DNA of 37,357 bases from Desulfobacterales bacterium (GTDB taxonomy: Bacteria > Desulfobacterota > Desulfobulbia > Desulfobulbales > VMSU01). Shown one piece after another: positions 1-8,104 of the stretch. Where the stretch lies: the NCBI GenBank assembly GCA_011330685.1, contig DRPV01000310.1, forward strand, positions 1-37,357, in the 5' to 3' direction. A model generated the notes under the pieces. That model made no database searches and was not told the origin of the DNA. It saw nothing but the letters and a program-made list of their open reading frames with translations. Position 1 is the first letter of the stretch. The number at the start of each line of letters is the position of its first letter. Both the position numbers and the translations under genes were made by a program.

Positions 1-285
1 GACTGGCTGCATGCCGGGGGCCGTACGCCCCCGTCCTGCCTGCCAGTGGACATGAAAGGTGCCAGGGATTATCTCTGGCACCATCTGCCGGATGAAGTAG
101 AGGGACTATTTAATCAGCGCCAACGCCATGCCTTCTTTAAAAAGACCATCTTTCAGCGGTTCAGTATTGAGACTCTGAAGCTTGCCGGCCATAAAATCTA
201 CTCCAGTCAGCTTGAGGCCCACGCCGCCTTTCTACCTGTGACCACCGGCCTGCTCAAGCATCAGGAGACCAGGGTGATTTTATAA
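1..285 (+). CDS. unidentified ORF, 3' end only
   Basis: A frame on the plus strand is open from the window edge to a TAA at 283-285 (94 codons; an internal GTG at 46 could start a 79-residue product). I do not recognise the protein. The C-terminal part is rich in His, Phe and Leu with no domain motif I can name. The opposite strand has stops in all three frames around 61-120, so a reverse gene is not a better explanation. The GC-rich hairpin at 2-47 lies in its 5' part. It may be the tail of a gene beginning upstream, or chance. Confidence 0.3.
   Translation, partial: DWLHAGGRTPPSCLPVDMKGARDYLWHHLPDEVEGLFNQRQRHAFFKKTIFQRFSIETLKLAGHKIYSSQLEAHAAFLPVTTGLLKHQETRVIL
2..47. repeat. GC-rich nested inverted repeat
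   Basis: An inner 7-bp perfect stem (CGGGGGC at 15-21 and GCCCCCG at 27-33, loop CGTAC) is nested in an outer 6-bp stem (ACTGGC at 2-7, GCCAGT at 42-47). No T-tract follows, so it is not an obvious terminator. It lies inside the open frame described at 1-285, which weakens the case that this frame is coding here. It may be a palindromic repeat cut by the window edge. Confidence 0.45.
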
Positions 286-401
286 AATAGAAAAAATTCA
301 CCACGAAGTACACGAAGAGAGAGAAAAGTGAATTTGTAATTTCAGGAATACGCAGCCCCCGGATTGGCAGATAGCAGGTACAAAAGTTACAAAAAACAAA
401 A

Positions 402-436
402 AAGGCCGCCGATGATTAATATTCATCGGCGGCCTT
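402..436 (-). terminator. Rho-independent terminator of the 16-haem cytochrome gene
   Basis: A perfect 14-bp stem (AAGGCCGCCGATGA at 402-415, complement at 423-436) with a 7-nt loop. Read on the minus strand it is followed by a T-rich run (the A-rich stretch at 382-401). It sits about 45 bp past the stop codon of the minus-strand cytochrome gene, as expected for its terminator. The A residues on its other side are too few for a strong bidirectional signal. Confidence 0.9.
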
Positions 437-480
437 AGTTTTTAATGAAGAGGATTAGTAATTAAATCCTCAATCATGGT

Positions 481-1704
481 TTATTTAACTATATTATTAT
501 ACTCCCTCAGATAGGGCTGCAGTACGGAGCCTGGTGCCGGAGCACCATGCATACGACCCCGGACATCATGAGCGGTGCCGTGACAGGCGCCGCATTTGCC
601 GCCGAACTTCTTGAGCATATCCTCGCCGTGCGGTACGCCGTGACAGCGCTGACACTTGGGAAGCTCACCATGGTGCGGATGGCAGAAGGCGCAAGTCAGT
701 TTTGAATGACGAGTATTACTTGCGATTAGAGTCTTGTACTCCTTGGTGTGACAACCGCCGCAGATGGACTTGGGATCGGTGGGCGAGAAAGTCACATTCA
801 GCGGATTATGCGGATCGGTATGACAACGCAGACACTCAGAGGCCTTCAAATTCTTGCGATGGCCCTTATGGTCATGGCACTTGAAACAGGACGGAATCTC
901 GCCGTGCCGAACATGACATTTAGCGCAGGTAAGCAGCTTGAAGTGCTTGGAATTGGCCTTCTTCAGATCCGCGTATACCTTGGCGTGAGTCGGATTCATA
1001 TGGCAGCTGGCGCATAATTTCTTGGGCGTATTGGGCGCGTAAGAAATCTGCAGAGGTTTATGAGGACTGACATGGCAGCTCAGACAAACCTTGTTGGTGG
1101 GATTACCGGCAATATGATATACCTCGCCGCCGTCCTCACTATGACACATAGTACAATTCGGAATATAGCCGTGTTTGGTATGACAGTCGGTACAATCCAG
1201 ATCACTATGCTTGCTCGGGTATTTCTTCAGGTCGGCAGGCGGCCCCGGATGGCAGTTGATGCACATGTCGCCGGTGATATTGGGCAGATTCAACGGGCTA
1301 TGGGCATTGGAATGGCAATTGTGGCAGTTAACCACAAGAGGCTTGTTGCCGTGTGGATGGCCGTGACAGGCAACACATTTGGGCAGGGCGTCCTTGTAGC
1401 TGACCCGGCCGGGGGAGTAAGTGTGATAGACTTCATGACAGAAGGTACATACTTTCTGATGCCGGTGACCCTGGGCCTTCAAAAGTTTGAAGACTCCAAT
1501 ATGACATTGAGCACATTGCTTCATCTTCAATGGTTTAATGGTCTGGTCATACAGAGCCGGCCGCGGTGGTATTGTTTTGATCTTAGCGGTCAGAGCCACC
1601 TTGGTCAACCGGGCCTGAACCTGGGTTGTGGTCAGCAGAACCGAGGCAAATAATAGAGCCGCCAGTACCGTTATGAATTTTGTGCCTTTTTTTAGTTTCT
1701 TCAT
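481..1704 (-). CDS. 16-haem periplasmic c-type cytochrome
   Basis: The product is 407 residues with a Sec signal peptide (basic MKKLKKGTK, hydrophobic stretch to about 28, likely cut after A31) and no lipobox Cys. Sixteen CXXCH haem c motifs begin at residues 64, 86, 110, 127, 148, 171, 184, 207, 231, 260, 273, 291, 315, 338, 351 and 371. From residue 127 they form three tetrahaem modules (127-188, 207-277, 291-355), each with a CxxCH..PH.PL opening and a closing pair of the form KH..L.C..CH..HG.(I/L)P.C..CH. Three haems precede the modules and one follows. The start at 1704 is chosen over an upstream in-frame ATG (1770) because GAGGGGG lies just upstream and the signal peptide then begins correctly. 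The likely role is periplasmic or extracellular electron transfer; the partner is unknown. It is a paralogue of the next gene. Confidence 0.93.
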   Translation of the reverse strand: MKKLKKGTKFITVLAALLFASVLLTTTQVQARLTKVALTAKIKTIPPRPALYDQTIKPLKMKQCAQCHIGVFKLLKAQGHRHQKVCTFCHEVYHTYSPGRVSYKDALPKCVACHGHPHGNKPLVVNCHNCHSNAHSPLNLPNITGDMCINCHPGPPADLKKYPSKHSDLDCTDCHTKHGYIPNCTMCHSEDGGEVYHIAGNPTNKVCLSCHVSPHKPLQISYAPNTPKKLCASCHMNPTHAKVYADLKKANSKHFKLLTCAKCHVRHGEIPSCFKCHDHKGHRKNLKASECLRCHTDPHNPLNVTFSPTDPKSICGGCHTKEYKTLIASNTRHSKLTCAFCHPHHGELPKCQRCHGVPHGEDMLKKFGGKCGACHGTAHDVRGRMHGAPAPGSVLQPYLREYNNIVK

Positions 1705-1887
1705 ATTCCCCCTCGCCTTTTTCTTCTTTCTTGAATTTATCTTAAATGACGCCAGACATATTGACGCCAAAACCTTTTAAATTAAGGTAACAACTACGCC
1801 CGGTCACCCAGAACCAATATCATGGCAGGTGACTTTCATATCTTTCATGTAAATCTATAACTGCTATCCTCAGGTATCAGTCCGTTA

Positions 1888-2787
1888 CTAAATTAATAAA
1901 TTATGCGGGTCACGGTGACATTTCAGGCAATTGTTATTAAAGCGTGACAGAATGCTCTCTGAGTGGATATTCTGATGGCAGTCCTGACACTTGGGTACTG
2001 TGGGATGCTTATTCTTGTGGCAGAAGGCGCATTTGAATTTCCCATGCTTGGCTTTACTCTTGGAGAGCAGCTTAAAGATATCCGTGTGACAGGCCCCGCA
2101 GTATTTGTTGGGTATATTGCCGGCATAATGAATGTTTAAGGGGCTATGCGGCTTATGACAGCGCAGACAGTCTTTAAAGACCATGAACGGGGCGTGGGGT
2201 TTATGACATTGCAGACAGCGTTTAATCCGCTTATGCTTTTTGGGGTGACAGAAGGTACAGTTTTTCTGGGAGTGCTTGCTGGGATACTCTTTGAATTCCT
2301 TGCCCTTTTCCGGATGGCAGGTCTCGCAGGCCTTGTTTACCCAGTGTTTATCCGGAATGGTTATGATTAGGGGCGTGTGAGGATTGCGATGGCATTTAAG
2401 ACAGACGGAGCGCGTCCCGAGAGCAAAATGAGCCTGAGCCGAAGGGTCATGGCACATAGAGCATTGGGGAATGGTCTTTACTCCACTTGGCAGGTGCTGA
2501 ATATGGCAGTCAAGACAGGTGACTGCTGTTCTATGCTTGCCGCCGGCCCGTTTGATGTCGGCGGGCTCTGATGTATGGCATTTTATACAATCGGTATTCA
2601 ACAGTTTGTGGGCGCTGTCAAGAGCCAGGATCTTCTTGGCTGCGGCTTGAAGCCTGGCGCTACCTGCAACTGCTGGGTTCTGAGCGGCCTCAACCGACAG
2701 GGGCAGAACGGATGCCCAAAGCGTAACGACCAGGAAAAAACAGATAATCCTGGCGGCGCTGTCGTTTAAAGAGGCTTTTCTGATCAT
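1888..2787 (-). CDS. 12-haem periplasmic c-type cytochrome
   Basis: The product is 299 residues with a signal peptide (hydrophobic core about residues 14-31, likely cut after VEAA at 32-35). Twelve CXXCH motifs begin at 67, 91, 109, 129, 154, 177, 191, 207, 230, 253, 267 and 287. The layout is the same as in the 16-haem neighbour, with three leading haems, two tetrahaem modules (129-195 and 207-271) and one final haem followed by PHNLLI. The start at 2787 has CAGGAG six bases upstream and is preferred to the ATG at 2808. It lies 183 bp upstream of the 16-haem gene on the same strand, so co-transcription is possible. The likely role is multihaem electron transfer in the periplasm; acceptor and donor are not shown by the sequence. 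Confidence 0.93.
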   Translation of the reverse strand: MIRKASLNDSAARIICFFLVVTLWASVLPLSVEAAQNPAVAGSARLQAAAKKILALDSAHKLLNTDCIKCHTSEPADIKRAGGKHRTAVTCLDCHIQHLPSGVKTIPQCSMCHDPSAQAHFALGTRSVCLKCHRNPHTPLIITIPDKHWVNKACETCHPEKGKEFKEYPSKHSQKNCTFCHPKKHKRIKRCLQCHKPHAPFMVFKDCLRCHKPHSPLNIHYAGNIPNKYCGACHTDIFKLLSKSKAKHGKFKCAFCHKNKHPTVPKCQDCHQNIHSESILSRFNNNCLKCHRDPHNLLI

Positions 2788-2912
2788 AAAAACTCCTGAT
2801 TGGAACAATTTTAAAGTTGCTTTTCTCTAACACAACTTATTGCTTACCGCAAGTTAAAAAGCGAGTCTGCGGGGTATGGAAATACGGCGGCCCGGCAATG
2901 GGGTAAGCACGT

Positions 2913-5282
2913 CTAAGCGCTGCCCGATGTCAGATCTTCAACCAGGGTCATAAAATCTTCTATTACCAGGGGCTTTGCCATAAAATGTACCCTTGGTCGA
3001 GCAAGTATTTCCGGGGAAAGATGATTATCGGCGCCGCCGTTGCCGCTGATAAAAATAACCGGCAGGTGGTGCTGATTTTTGTATATAACCTCATAAATTT
3101 CCCGGCCGTTTCTAAGGGGCTGGAGCAGGTCTAAAATCGCCAGATTAATCTCATCTTTGTGATCAATAAAGAGGCTGATGGCCTTTTTTCCATTAGCGGC
3201 GCCGAGAACATTAAAGCCCGCCTGCTGCAGTTGAATCGTCAATGAATTACGAACCATCTCTTCGTCGTCAGACAGCAGAATTGTACCGCGGGAGGCGGGG
3301 CTGGCCGGGATATTTTCTTTAATGCCGGTACCGGCATTGACCGGAGAACATGTTTTGTCGTCAGTTTGAGCGGTATCAACCGGCGGCGAGGCGGGCGCAG
3401 GGGTTTTCCGGGGAGGAGTAAGAGGCGCTGAATTGTGTTTTACCGGGAAATAAGCCGTGAAGGTTGTTCCTTCTCCACCAACGCTTTGGACATTAAAAAA
3501 GGCCCCGTGCTTTTTGATAATATCGTGGATAATGGCCAGGCCCAGGCCGGTACCCTTGGAAGAATTCTTGGTGGTGAAAAAGGGCTCACATATTCTGCTC
3601 AGGTCGGCTGGATTGATTCCCTCGCCGTTGTCGGCAAGACTGAGTTTCATGTAACAGCCCGCTGGAATTTTATCAATATTACCATTGATGGGGGACTCGA
3701 CCTCCACCGCCTGGCTGGCAATCTTGATGGTTCCGCCGTTCGGCATGGCATCTCTGGCGTTGGTGCAAAGATTAATCAGCACCTGTTCCAGTTGATGCTT
3801 GTCCGCCGCTATGGGTAAATCATCGGCGGCAGGTTTAATCTGGAGGTCGATCTCCTCGTTTACCAGACTGCGGAGGATGTCGGCTATGCCGGAGATAATG
3901 TTATTCAGGGAGGCAGCGCATAGGGCAACCTCCTGCCTTTTGCCGAAAGACAGGAGGTTGGCGGTGAGGTTTTTACCAAGTTTGGTGGCGATATTTATGT
4001 ATTTGATATAGTCGCTGACGGTTTTATTGCCGTGGCTCTCTTGGGCCAGCAGGTGGCTGAAAGTGCTGATGGAGGCCAAAACATTGTTGAAATCATGGGC
4101 GATGCCACCGGCGAATCGCCCTAAATATTCCAGGCGCTTAGTGTGGTTCAGACGTTCCTCTAATTTTTTGTGTTCGGTAATGTCAATACTGCTTCCCCGG
4201 CGTCCCAGGAACTGGCCGTTAATATATATGGGGCTGCAGGTGTGGGTGAACCAGCGTACCTGGCCGTCTCTGGTTATTATGCGAAAATCAGTGCCGTTAT
4301 GTTCAGGATCATCTATTTTATGCAGGTGGCGGCGATACATCTCCTTGTCGTCGGGATGAATTATATCTAATAATAATTTAGGGTTATTCATGAATTCCAG
4401 GCGGGAATATCCGGTGAGCCGTTCACAGGATGGAGATATAAAGGCCAGCTGGTTATTGTTCTTTATCCAATATTCAAAATTATAGGCGAATTCAGATACG
4501 ATACGGAATTTTTTTTCGCTCTCGGTAATTGTTGCCTGATAGCGCTGGAAGGCGGCGCTGAATTTGATAATAGCCAGGCCGCCGAGGAGCCAGAGCAGGA
4601 GATGAGTCAGGAGAATAGTATGCCGCGCCATGACCGCTGTCGCGTAATAGGGCTGCATGGGGATGGCCACGCTCATGCCGCCGTGTACCGCGCCGACTTT
4701 GAACTCTGGGCTCTCGTGGCAGTTAAGGCAGCCTTGGTCAATTACATATGGTTTTAAGAGCTTCAGATAAGGGGCGCTGTTGATTTTGGTAATGGTACTC
4801 GCCTCTGTAATTATTCCTTTGCGGAATTCTTTAAGAATCTTTGTTTCCCAGGCATCCGGTTTGTCGTAAGGGTCAATGGTCTCCTGATAATTGAGGCTTA
4901 CCGTGTGGCTGAAGGCGGCCAGGTTTGAGGACTGCTTGTGTAAAACCTCATAGGCCTGCTGGGTCACCTGAAAGGGGTCGATAATTGTGAAACCCACGGT
5001 GTTTGGCCGGGAGCCCTTGATTTTAAAGAAGAAATGCGGGTTGTTCTTGTCTTTGTTGGGGATTTTGGTATATATACCACCATGCATGGTGCTCCATTTG
5101 CGATAGGCAATATTATGCTCGAAAATGGTTCTCGCCTCTATTTTGGCCTTGGCTATGGTGTCAACGTGGTTCTGGTAGAGATTCCAGGCTCCAGAGGCGG
5201 CGATGAGGATAGTCCAGCCGATCAGCAGGCTGGAACGATAGTTCGCAGCCAGAAATACCCGAATTGATCTGCCGATATTCAT
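2913..5282 (-). CDS. hybrid sensor histidine kinase with periplasmic haem c (DUF3365-like) sensor domain
   Basis: The protein has 789 residues. A first membrane segment (about 17-36) is followed by a periplasmic region resembling the Tll0287/DUF3365 sensor family, with a CLNCH haem motif at 185-189. A second membrane segment lies at about 222-240 and a PAS domain at about 258-370. The HisKA H-box (AHDFNN, phospho-His 396) is followed by an HATPase with N-box NLCTNARDA near 504-512 and GTGLGLA near 577. A Pro-rich linker (618-660) leads to a receiver domain with DD at 672-673, acceptor Asp 718 and a KP near its end. It probably senses redox state, NO or another haem ligand and phosphorelays through its own receiver; there is no DNA-binding output. 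Its position just upstream of two multihaem cytochromes suggests, but does not prove, that it controls them. No clear ribosome binding site precedes the ATG. Confidence 0.9.
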   Translation of the reverse strand: MNIGRSIRVFLAANYRSSLLIGWTILIAASGAWNLYQNHVDTIAKAKIEARTIFEHNIAYRKWSTMHGGIYTKIPNKDKNNPHFFFKIKGSRPNTVGFTIIDPFQVTQQAYEVLHKQSSNLAAFSHTVSLNYQETIDPYDKPDAWETKILKEFRKGIITEASTITKINSAPYLKLLKPYVIDQGCLNCHESPEFKVGAVHGGMSVAIPMQPYYATAVMARHTILLTHLLLWLLGGLAIIKFSAAFQRYQATITESEKKFRIVSEFAYNFEYWIKNNNQLAFISPSCERLTGYSRLEFMNNPKLLLDIIHPDDKEMYRRHLHKIDDPEHNGTDFRIITRDGQVRWFTHTCSPIYINGQFLGRRGSSIDITEHKKLEERLNHTKRLEYLGRFAGGIAHDFNNVLASISTFSHLLAQESHGNKTVSDYIKYINIATKLGKNLTANLLSFGKRQEVALCAASLNNIISGIADILRSLVNEEIDLQIKPAADDLPIAADKHQLEQVLINLCTNARDAMPNGGTIKIASQAVEVESPINGNIDKIPAGCYMKLSLADNGEGINPADLSRICEPFFTTKNSSKGTGLGLAIIHDIIKKHGAFFNVQSVGGEGTTFTAYFPVKHNSAPLTPPRKTPAPASPPVDTAQTDDKTCSPVNAGTGIKENIPASPASRGTILLSDDEEMVRNSLTIQLQQAGFNVLGAANGKKAISLFIDHKDEINLAILDLLQPLRNGREIYEVIYKNQHHLPVIFISGNGGADNHLSPEILARPRVHFMAKPLVIEDFMTLVEDLTSGSA

Positions 5283-5343
5283 AGATTGTCTGAAAATGTT
5301 GGGTGCAAGTATTTATTGGTATACTCTGATTGTAAACGATCAA

Positions 5344-5377
5344 TACACTTCGGAAGTAGGTTGCTCTCCGAGGTGTA
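5344..5377. promoter_or_regulatory. imperfect palindrome upstream of the sensor kinase
   Basis: An 11-bp inverted repeat (TACACTTCGGA at 5344-5354 and TCCGAGGTGTA at 5367-5377, one mismatch or G-U pair) has a 12-base gap and lies 62 bp upstream of the kinase start. It also lies in the divergent region before the OB-fold gene at 5542. No T-tract follows. It could be an operator or a short hairpin; this is inference from symmetry only. Confidence 0.35.
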
Positions 5378-5541
5378 AGTGTTGCAGGGGGTCATGGAGC
5401 GTTTACTTCTGATTAGAAATTGATGCTGGACATTCCTGCTGATTCGATACAATTAATAGATATTCTTGTCAAGGTTAAAGGAATGTATTTGTCCAGGGGG
5501 GATTTGTCAGCCTGGATTCCTGATTTCTCCAAGGTGAAAAA

Positions 5542-6243
5542 ATGTGGTTTTTCCGTCGTAAAGAATTTTCTACTTTTGTCTTGTTAATTGCTATAATACT
5601 GCTATCTGCTACTGTGTCCCAGGCGGTTGGTAAACTGGCCGGCAAGGTACTGGAAACCATGAACAGCGGGGGCTATACCTATGCTAAGATTGAGACTGCA
5701 AAGGGGAAACAGTGGGTGGCAATACAACAGGCTCTGGTGCGGAAAGGGGATGTGATTGAATTTAAGCAGGGGATGGATATGGGCCGATATACCAGCCCAA
5801 CTCTGGGTCGGAGTTTTAGCGATATTATTTTCTCCAGCGGTATAAGGCATATAAAACGTGTGGTGGGGGGCGATGAAAGAGCCGCCGGCGCTCGGAATAC
5901 CGCATCTAAACCCGGCCAGAGCCTGAAGGTCAAAAAGGCCTCTGGCGCCGAGGGCTATACCATCGCCGGGTTGTATAAAAACAAGAAAAAATTGAATGGC
6001 AGGAAGGTTGAGGTGCGTGGTAAGATTATTAAGATATCTCATTATGGTGGCCTTACCTGGCTCCGCCTCATTGACGGTACCGGCAGCCGCCGGCGTGGCA
6101 ACCGCAAGCTGGTAGTTACCTCTACGGATCAGGCGGTTAAGAAGGGCAGTATAGTTCTGGTCAGCGGCATCCTGCGAGCCGATAAGGCCTTTGGGGCGCT
6201 GATCTATGAAGTTATTGTCGAAGATGCCGCTATTGATAAATAG
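5542..6243 (+). CDS. secreted OB-fold-like protein
   Basis: The product is 233 residues. The N-terminus is basic (MWFFRRKEF) with a hydrophobic core (12-28) and a likely signal peptidase site near SQA. Two domains can be inferred. Residues about 31-100 have a GKV.ET...GYTYAKIET..GKQWVA pattern. Residues about 140-230 read TIAGLYKNKKKLNGRKVEVRG, then LTWLRLIDGTG and VLVSGIL, a beta-rich pattern like the OB-fold proteins often found in Desulfobacterota and Geobacter relatives. AAGGTGA before the ATG supports the start. It is divergent from the sensor kinase. The function is unknown. A palindromic element begins on the base after its stop codon. Confidence 0.8.
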   Translation: MWFFRRKEFSTFVLLIAIILLSATVSQAVGKLAGKVLETMNSGGYTYAKIETAKGKQWVAIQQALVRKGDVIEFKQGMDMGRYTSPTLGRSFSDIIFSSGIRHIKRVVGGDERAAGARNTASKPGQSLKVKKASGAEGYTIAGLYKNKKKLNGRKVEVRGKIIKISHYGGLTWLRLIDGTGSRRRGNRKLVVTSTDQAVKKGSIVLVSGILRADKAFGALIYEVIVEDAAIDK

Positions 6244-6341
6244 GTAAGCGCTCCATGAATACTATCCTGAACACGTTCCAAGTTTCCGATATACCGTATA
6301 ATCGAAGGATTGGAACGGGCATTTGCCGGTGAAACGCTTAC
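6244..6341. repeat. 98-bp palindromic element abutting a stop codon
   Basis: The termini GTAAGCG (6244-6250) and CGCTTAC (6335-6341) are inverted, and an inner inverted pair CGTTCCAA (6274-6281) and TTGGAACG (6310-6317) is nested within. The arms between are only partly complementary, so this looks like a decayed miniature palindromic element. It begins directly after the TAG of the OB-fold gene. I see no convincing target duplication. Its termini differ from those of the 36314-36455 element. Confidence 0.5.
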
Positions 6342-6411
6342 AATTATGGGGTTATATGAACCTAAATGTGGTTAATTGATCGCTATTATAAAAAGTAAAT
6401 AATATTTTGTC

Positions 6412-6612
6412 TTGAAAACCATCTTGAGTATTATTGGTTTGCTTCTTGTTTTGGAGGGGCTGCCCTATGCCGCCTTTCCTGAGAAGATGTTGGACTGGCT
6501 GCGGCAATTAATCGCTATGCCGCCGGCATTATTGCGTATTATGGGATTTATGATCGTGGCCGTGGGCCTTCTCCTCTGCTATCTTACCAGGCGCACCGGT
6601 TTTTTTGGCTGA
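6412..6612 (+). CDS. YjeT/DUF2065 family small membrane protein
   Basis: The product is 66 residues from a TTG start. A first hydrophobic segment contains the family's L(V)LEGL..A.FP motif (about residues 8-24). A short amphipathic stretch (WLRQLIAMPPALLR) precedes a second membrane segment (about 41-60). Length and pattern match DUF2065 proteins such as E. coli YjeT, whose role is not established. No strong ribosome binding site is visible before the TTG, so the exact start is uncertain. It stands between two repeat elements (6244-6341 and 6644-6700). Confidence 0.75.
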   Translation: MKTILSIIGLLLVLEGLPYAAFPEKMLDWLRQLIAMPPALLRIMGFMIVAVGLLLCYLTRRTGFFG

Positions 6613-6643
6613 TAGCCGTCCGGTCGGCCACTCAGGCACAATA

Positions 6644-6700
6644 GATAGCGTAGACTTCGGATAGCGTAGACTCCGAGATGGGGTGTAGCTGAACAGTTAC
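6644..6700. repeat. tandem 16-mer plus relic end of the GTAAC/GTTAC palindromic element
   Basis: Two near-identical 16-bp units (GATAGCGTAGACTTCG at 6644-6659, GATAGCGTAGACTCCG at 6660-6675) run into a stretch ending CAGTTAC at 6700. From GCGTAGACTCCGAGATGGGGTG onward it closely matches the right arm of the complete element at 36314-36455, so it appears to be a truncated copy carrying one end. It lies 17 bp before the M23 peptidase start and may contribute that gene's upstream region. Confidence 0.7.
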
Positions 6701-6717
6701 CTTTTTGATTTAAATTA

Positions 6718-7674
6718 ATGGAAGCGTTAGAATCTATGTCAAACAAGCTGCACATAATATTGACCGGTGAGCAGAGTGATACAAGATCCTTTGTGGTTTC
6801 AAAATCCGCCATCAAGGTTGGCCTGCTTGTTTCTCTGGCTGTAGCAGTCGTCTTAATTGTCTCGAGTGTCGCCGGGGTTCATTTTGTTAGAGAAAACGGC
6901 AGGATAAAAACATCGGTCGCCCGTCTTTCTAATGAGCTGCGAGCCTCCAGAGTCTGGAATAATGAGTTTAAAGAGCGCCTGACCGAGGAGGTGTCCCTCC
7001 GGGAGGCCCGCCGGCAGGATAAGCTGAGTGAATTGATTAAGCAGAACAGTGCTAAACAAGCTATGCTCACCAAGGCTCTGGCTGACTTGAAAAAGAAGAG
7101 CCGCAGTATTGAGTCAATTTTGCGTGTCGTCGGGGTAAAAATTAAGGTGAAGAGCAGCTCCCGGAACAGCGGCGGGCCTTTTATTCCCCTTTCCGACAAT
7201 ACCTATAAAGACTTGTCATTCAAGGTTGATAATTATTTGGATGCTATTCGGGCCATTCCTCTGGGGCCGCCGGTATGGGGGACGATTACCTCTAAATATG
7301 GCCGCCGCATTGATCCTATTAATAATAAGCCCGCCTTCCATTCCGGTCTTGATATTCGCCAGAAGAGGGGAACCGGGGTCATGTGTACCGCGGCTGGAGT
7401 TGTCGTGGCTCAGGGATTTTCCAGGGGTAATGGTAATTATGTGTTCGTTAAACACGCCATGAATTTTGAGACGAAGTATCTCCATATGGAGAAGACTCTG
7501 GTAAAGAAAGGCCAAAAAGTTAAAAGAGGGCAGGTTATCGGGCTGCTCGGTAATACCGGTCGCAGTACAGGCCCGCATCTGCATTACGAAATTGTTTATA
7601 AGGGGCGAACCGTTAATCCATTAAAATTCGTCAGGATTGCCCGATATATCTCGAAAAGATCAGGGAGGAGCTAA
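6718..7674 (+). CDS. membrane-anchored M23 family metallopeptidase
   Basis: The product is 318 residues. A short cytoplasmic N-terminus (KLHIILTGEQSDTRSFVVSK) precedes one membrane segment (about 32-57) and a charged helical, probably coiled-coil region (60-135). The C-terminal peptidase domain (about 185-305) has HxxxD Zn ligands H208/D212 and HLH at 287-289. M23 enzymes cut peptide cross-links in peptidoglycan, with the catalytic domain in the periplasm. A second in-frame ATG at 6736 begins the conserved part and may be the real start. The stop is 4 bp from the bactofilin start, so the two are surely co-expressed. Such pairs shape the cell wall in other bacteria, for example Csd1/CcmA in Helicobacter. 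Confidence 0.92.
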   Translation: MEALESMSNKLHIILTGEQSDTRSFVVSKSAIKVGLLVSLAVAVVLIVSSVAGVHFVRENGRIKTSVARLSNELRASRVWNNEFKERLTEEVSLREARRQDKLSELIKQNSAKQAMLTKALADLKKKSRSIESILRVVGVKIKVKSSSRNSGGPFIPLSDNTYKDLSFKVDNYLDAIRAIPLGPPVWGTITSKYGRRIDPINNKPAFHSGLDIRQKRGTGVMCTAAGVVVAQGFSRGNGNYVFVKHAMNFETKYLHMEKTLVKKGQKVKRGQVIGLLGNTGRSTGPHLHYEIVYKGRTVNPLKFVRIARYISKRSGRS

Positions 7675-7678
7675 GCGC

Positions 7679-8104
7679 ATGGGTTTGTTCAACAGGGAGG
7701 CACCCCATAGAACTGCCGATAAAGCGGCGATCAACAGTATAATAGGCCGGGGGTTAAGCATAGTTGGTGATCTGTCATTTTCCGGCAAATTAAAGCTGGA
7801 TGGCACTATAAAAGGCAACGTTAAGGGCGAGTATCTTGTTATTGGTAAAACCGGTGGCGTCACCGGAGATGTTGATGCCGAAACCTGCATCTGTCAGGGC
7901 AAGGTGCGGGGTAATATAAAATCAAAAGACCTTACCGTTGTGAAAGGGTGCCGTATTGAGGGTAATGTTGAGACCGTAAACCTTGCGGTGGAATCAGGGG
8001 CCTCTTTAGTCGGAGAGGTTAAGGTTGACGATAAGGATCTCCGGCTTATAAAAACAGGTTCCGTTTCGGAAGAACAATTACCCGAAATCGCAAGCAACGG
8101 TTAA
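7679..8104 (+). CDS. bactofilin
   Basis: The product is 141 residues with the bactofilin core (about 20-115), a right-handed beta-helix of short repeats (KLKLDGTIKGNVKGEYLVIG, VTGDVDAETCICQGKVRGN, IEGNVETVNLAVESGASLVG). Bactofilins form nucleotide-independent filaments under the inner membrane and locate wall-modifying enzymes. The start at 7679 has GGGAGGAG about 11 bases upstream, inside the end of the M23 gene. An upstream in-frame start at 7637 would overlap that gene and lacks this signal. The likely partner is the M23 peptidase just upstream, whose cytoplasmic tail could bind the filament. Confidence 0.93.
   Translation: MGLFNREAPHRTADKAAINSIIGRGLSIVGDLSFSGKLKLDGTIKGNVKGEYLVIGKTGGVTGDVDAETCICQGKVRGNIKSKDLTVVKGCRIEGNVETVNLAVESGASLVGEVKVDDKDLRLIKTGSVSEEQLPEIASNG

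Noticed and set aside
1060-1653. Long plus-strand ORF (197 codons) opposite the 16-haem cytochrome
   Set aside because: It is antisense to a gene with 16 regular CXXCH motifs, and its Met/Thr/Gly-rich sequence is what the complement of those repeats yields. No ribosome binding site or domain is seen.
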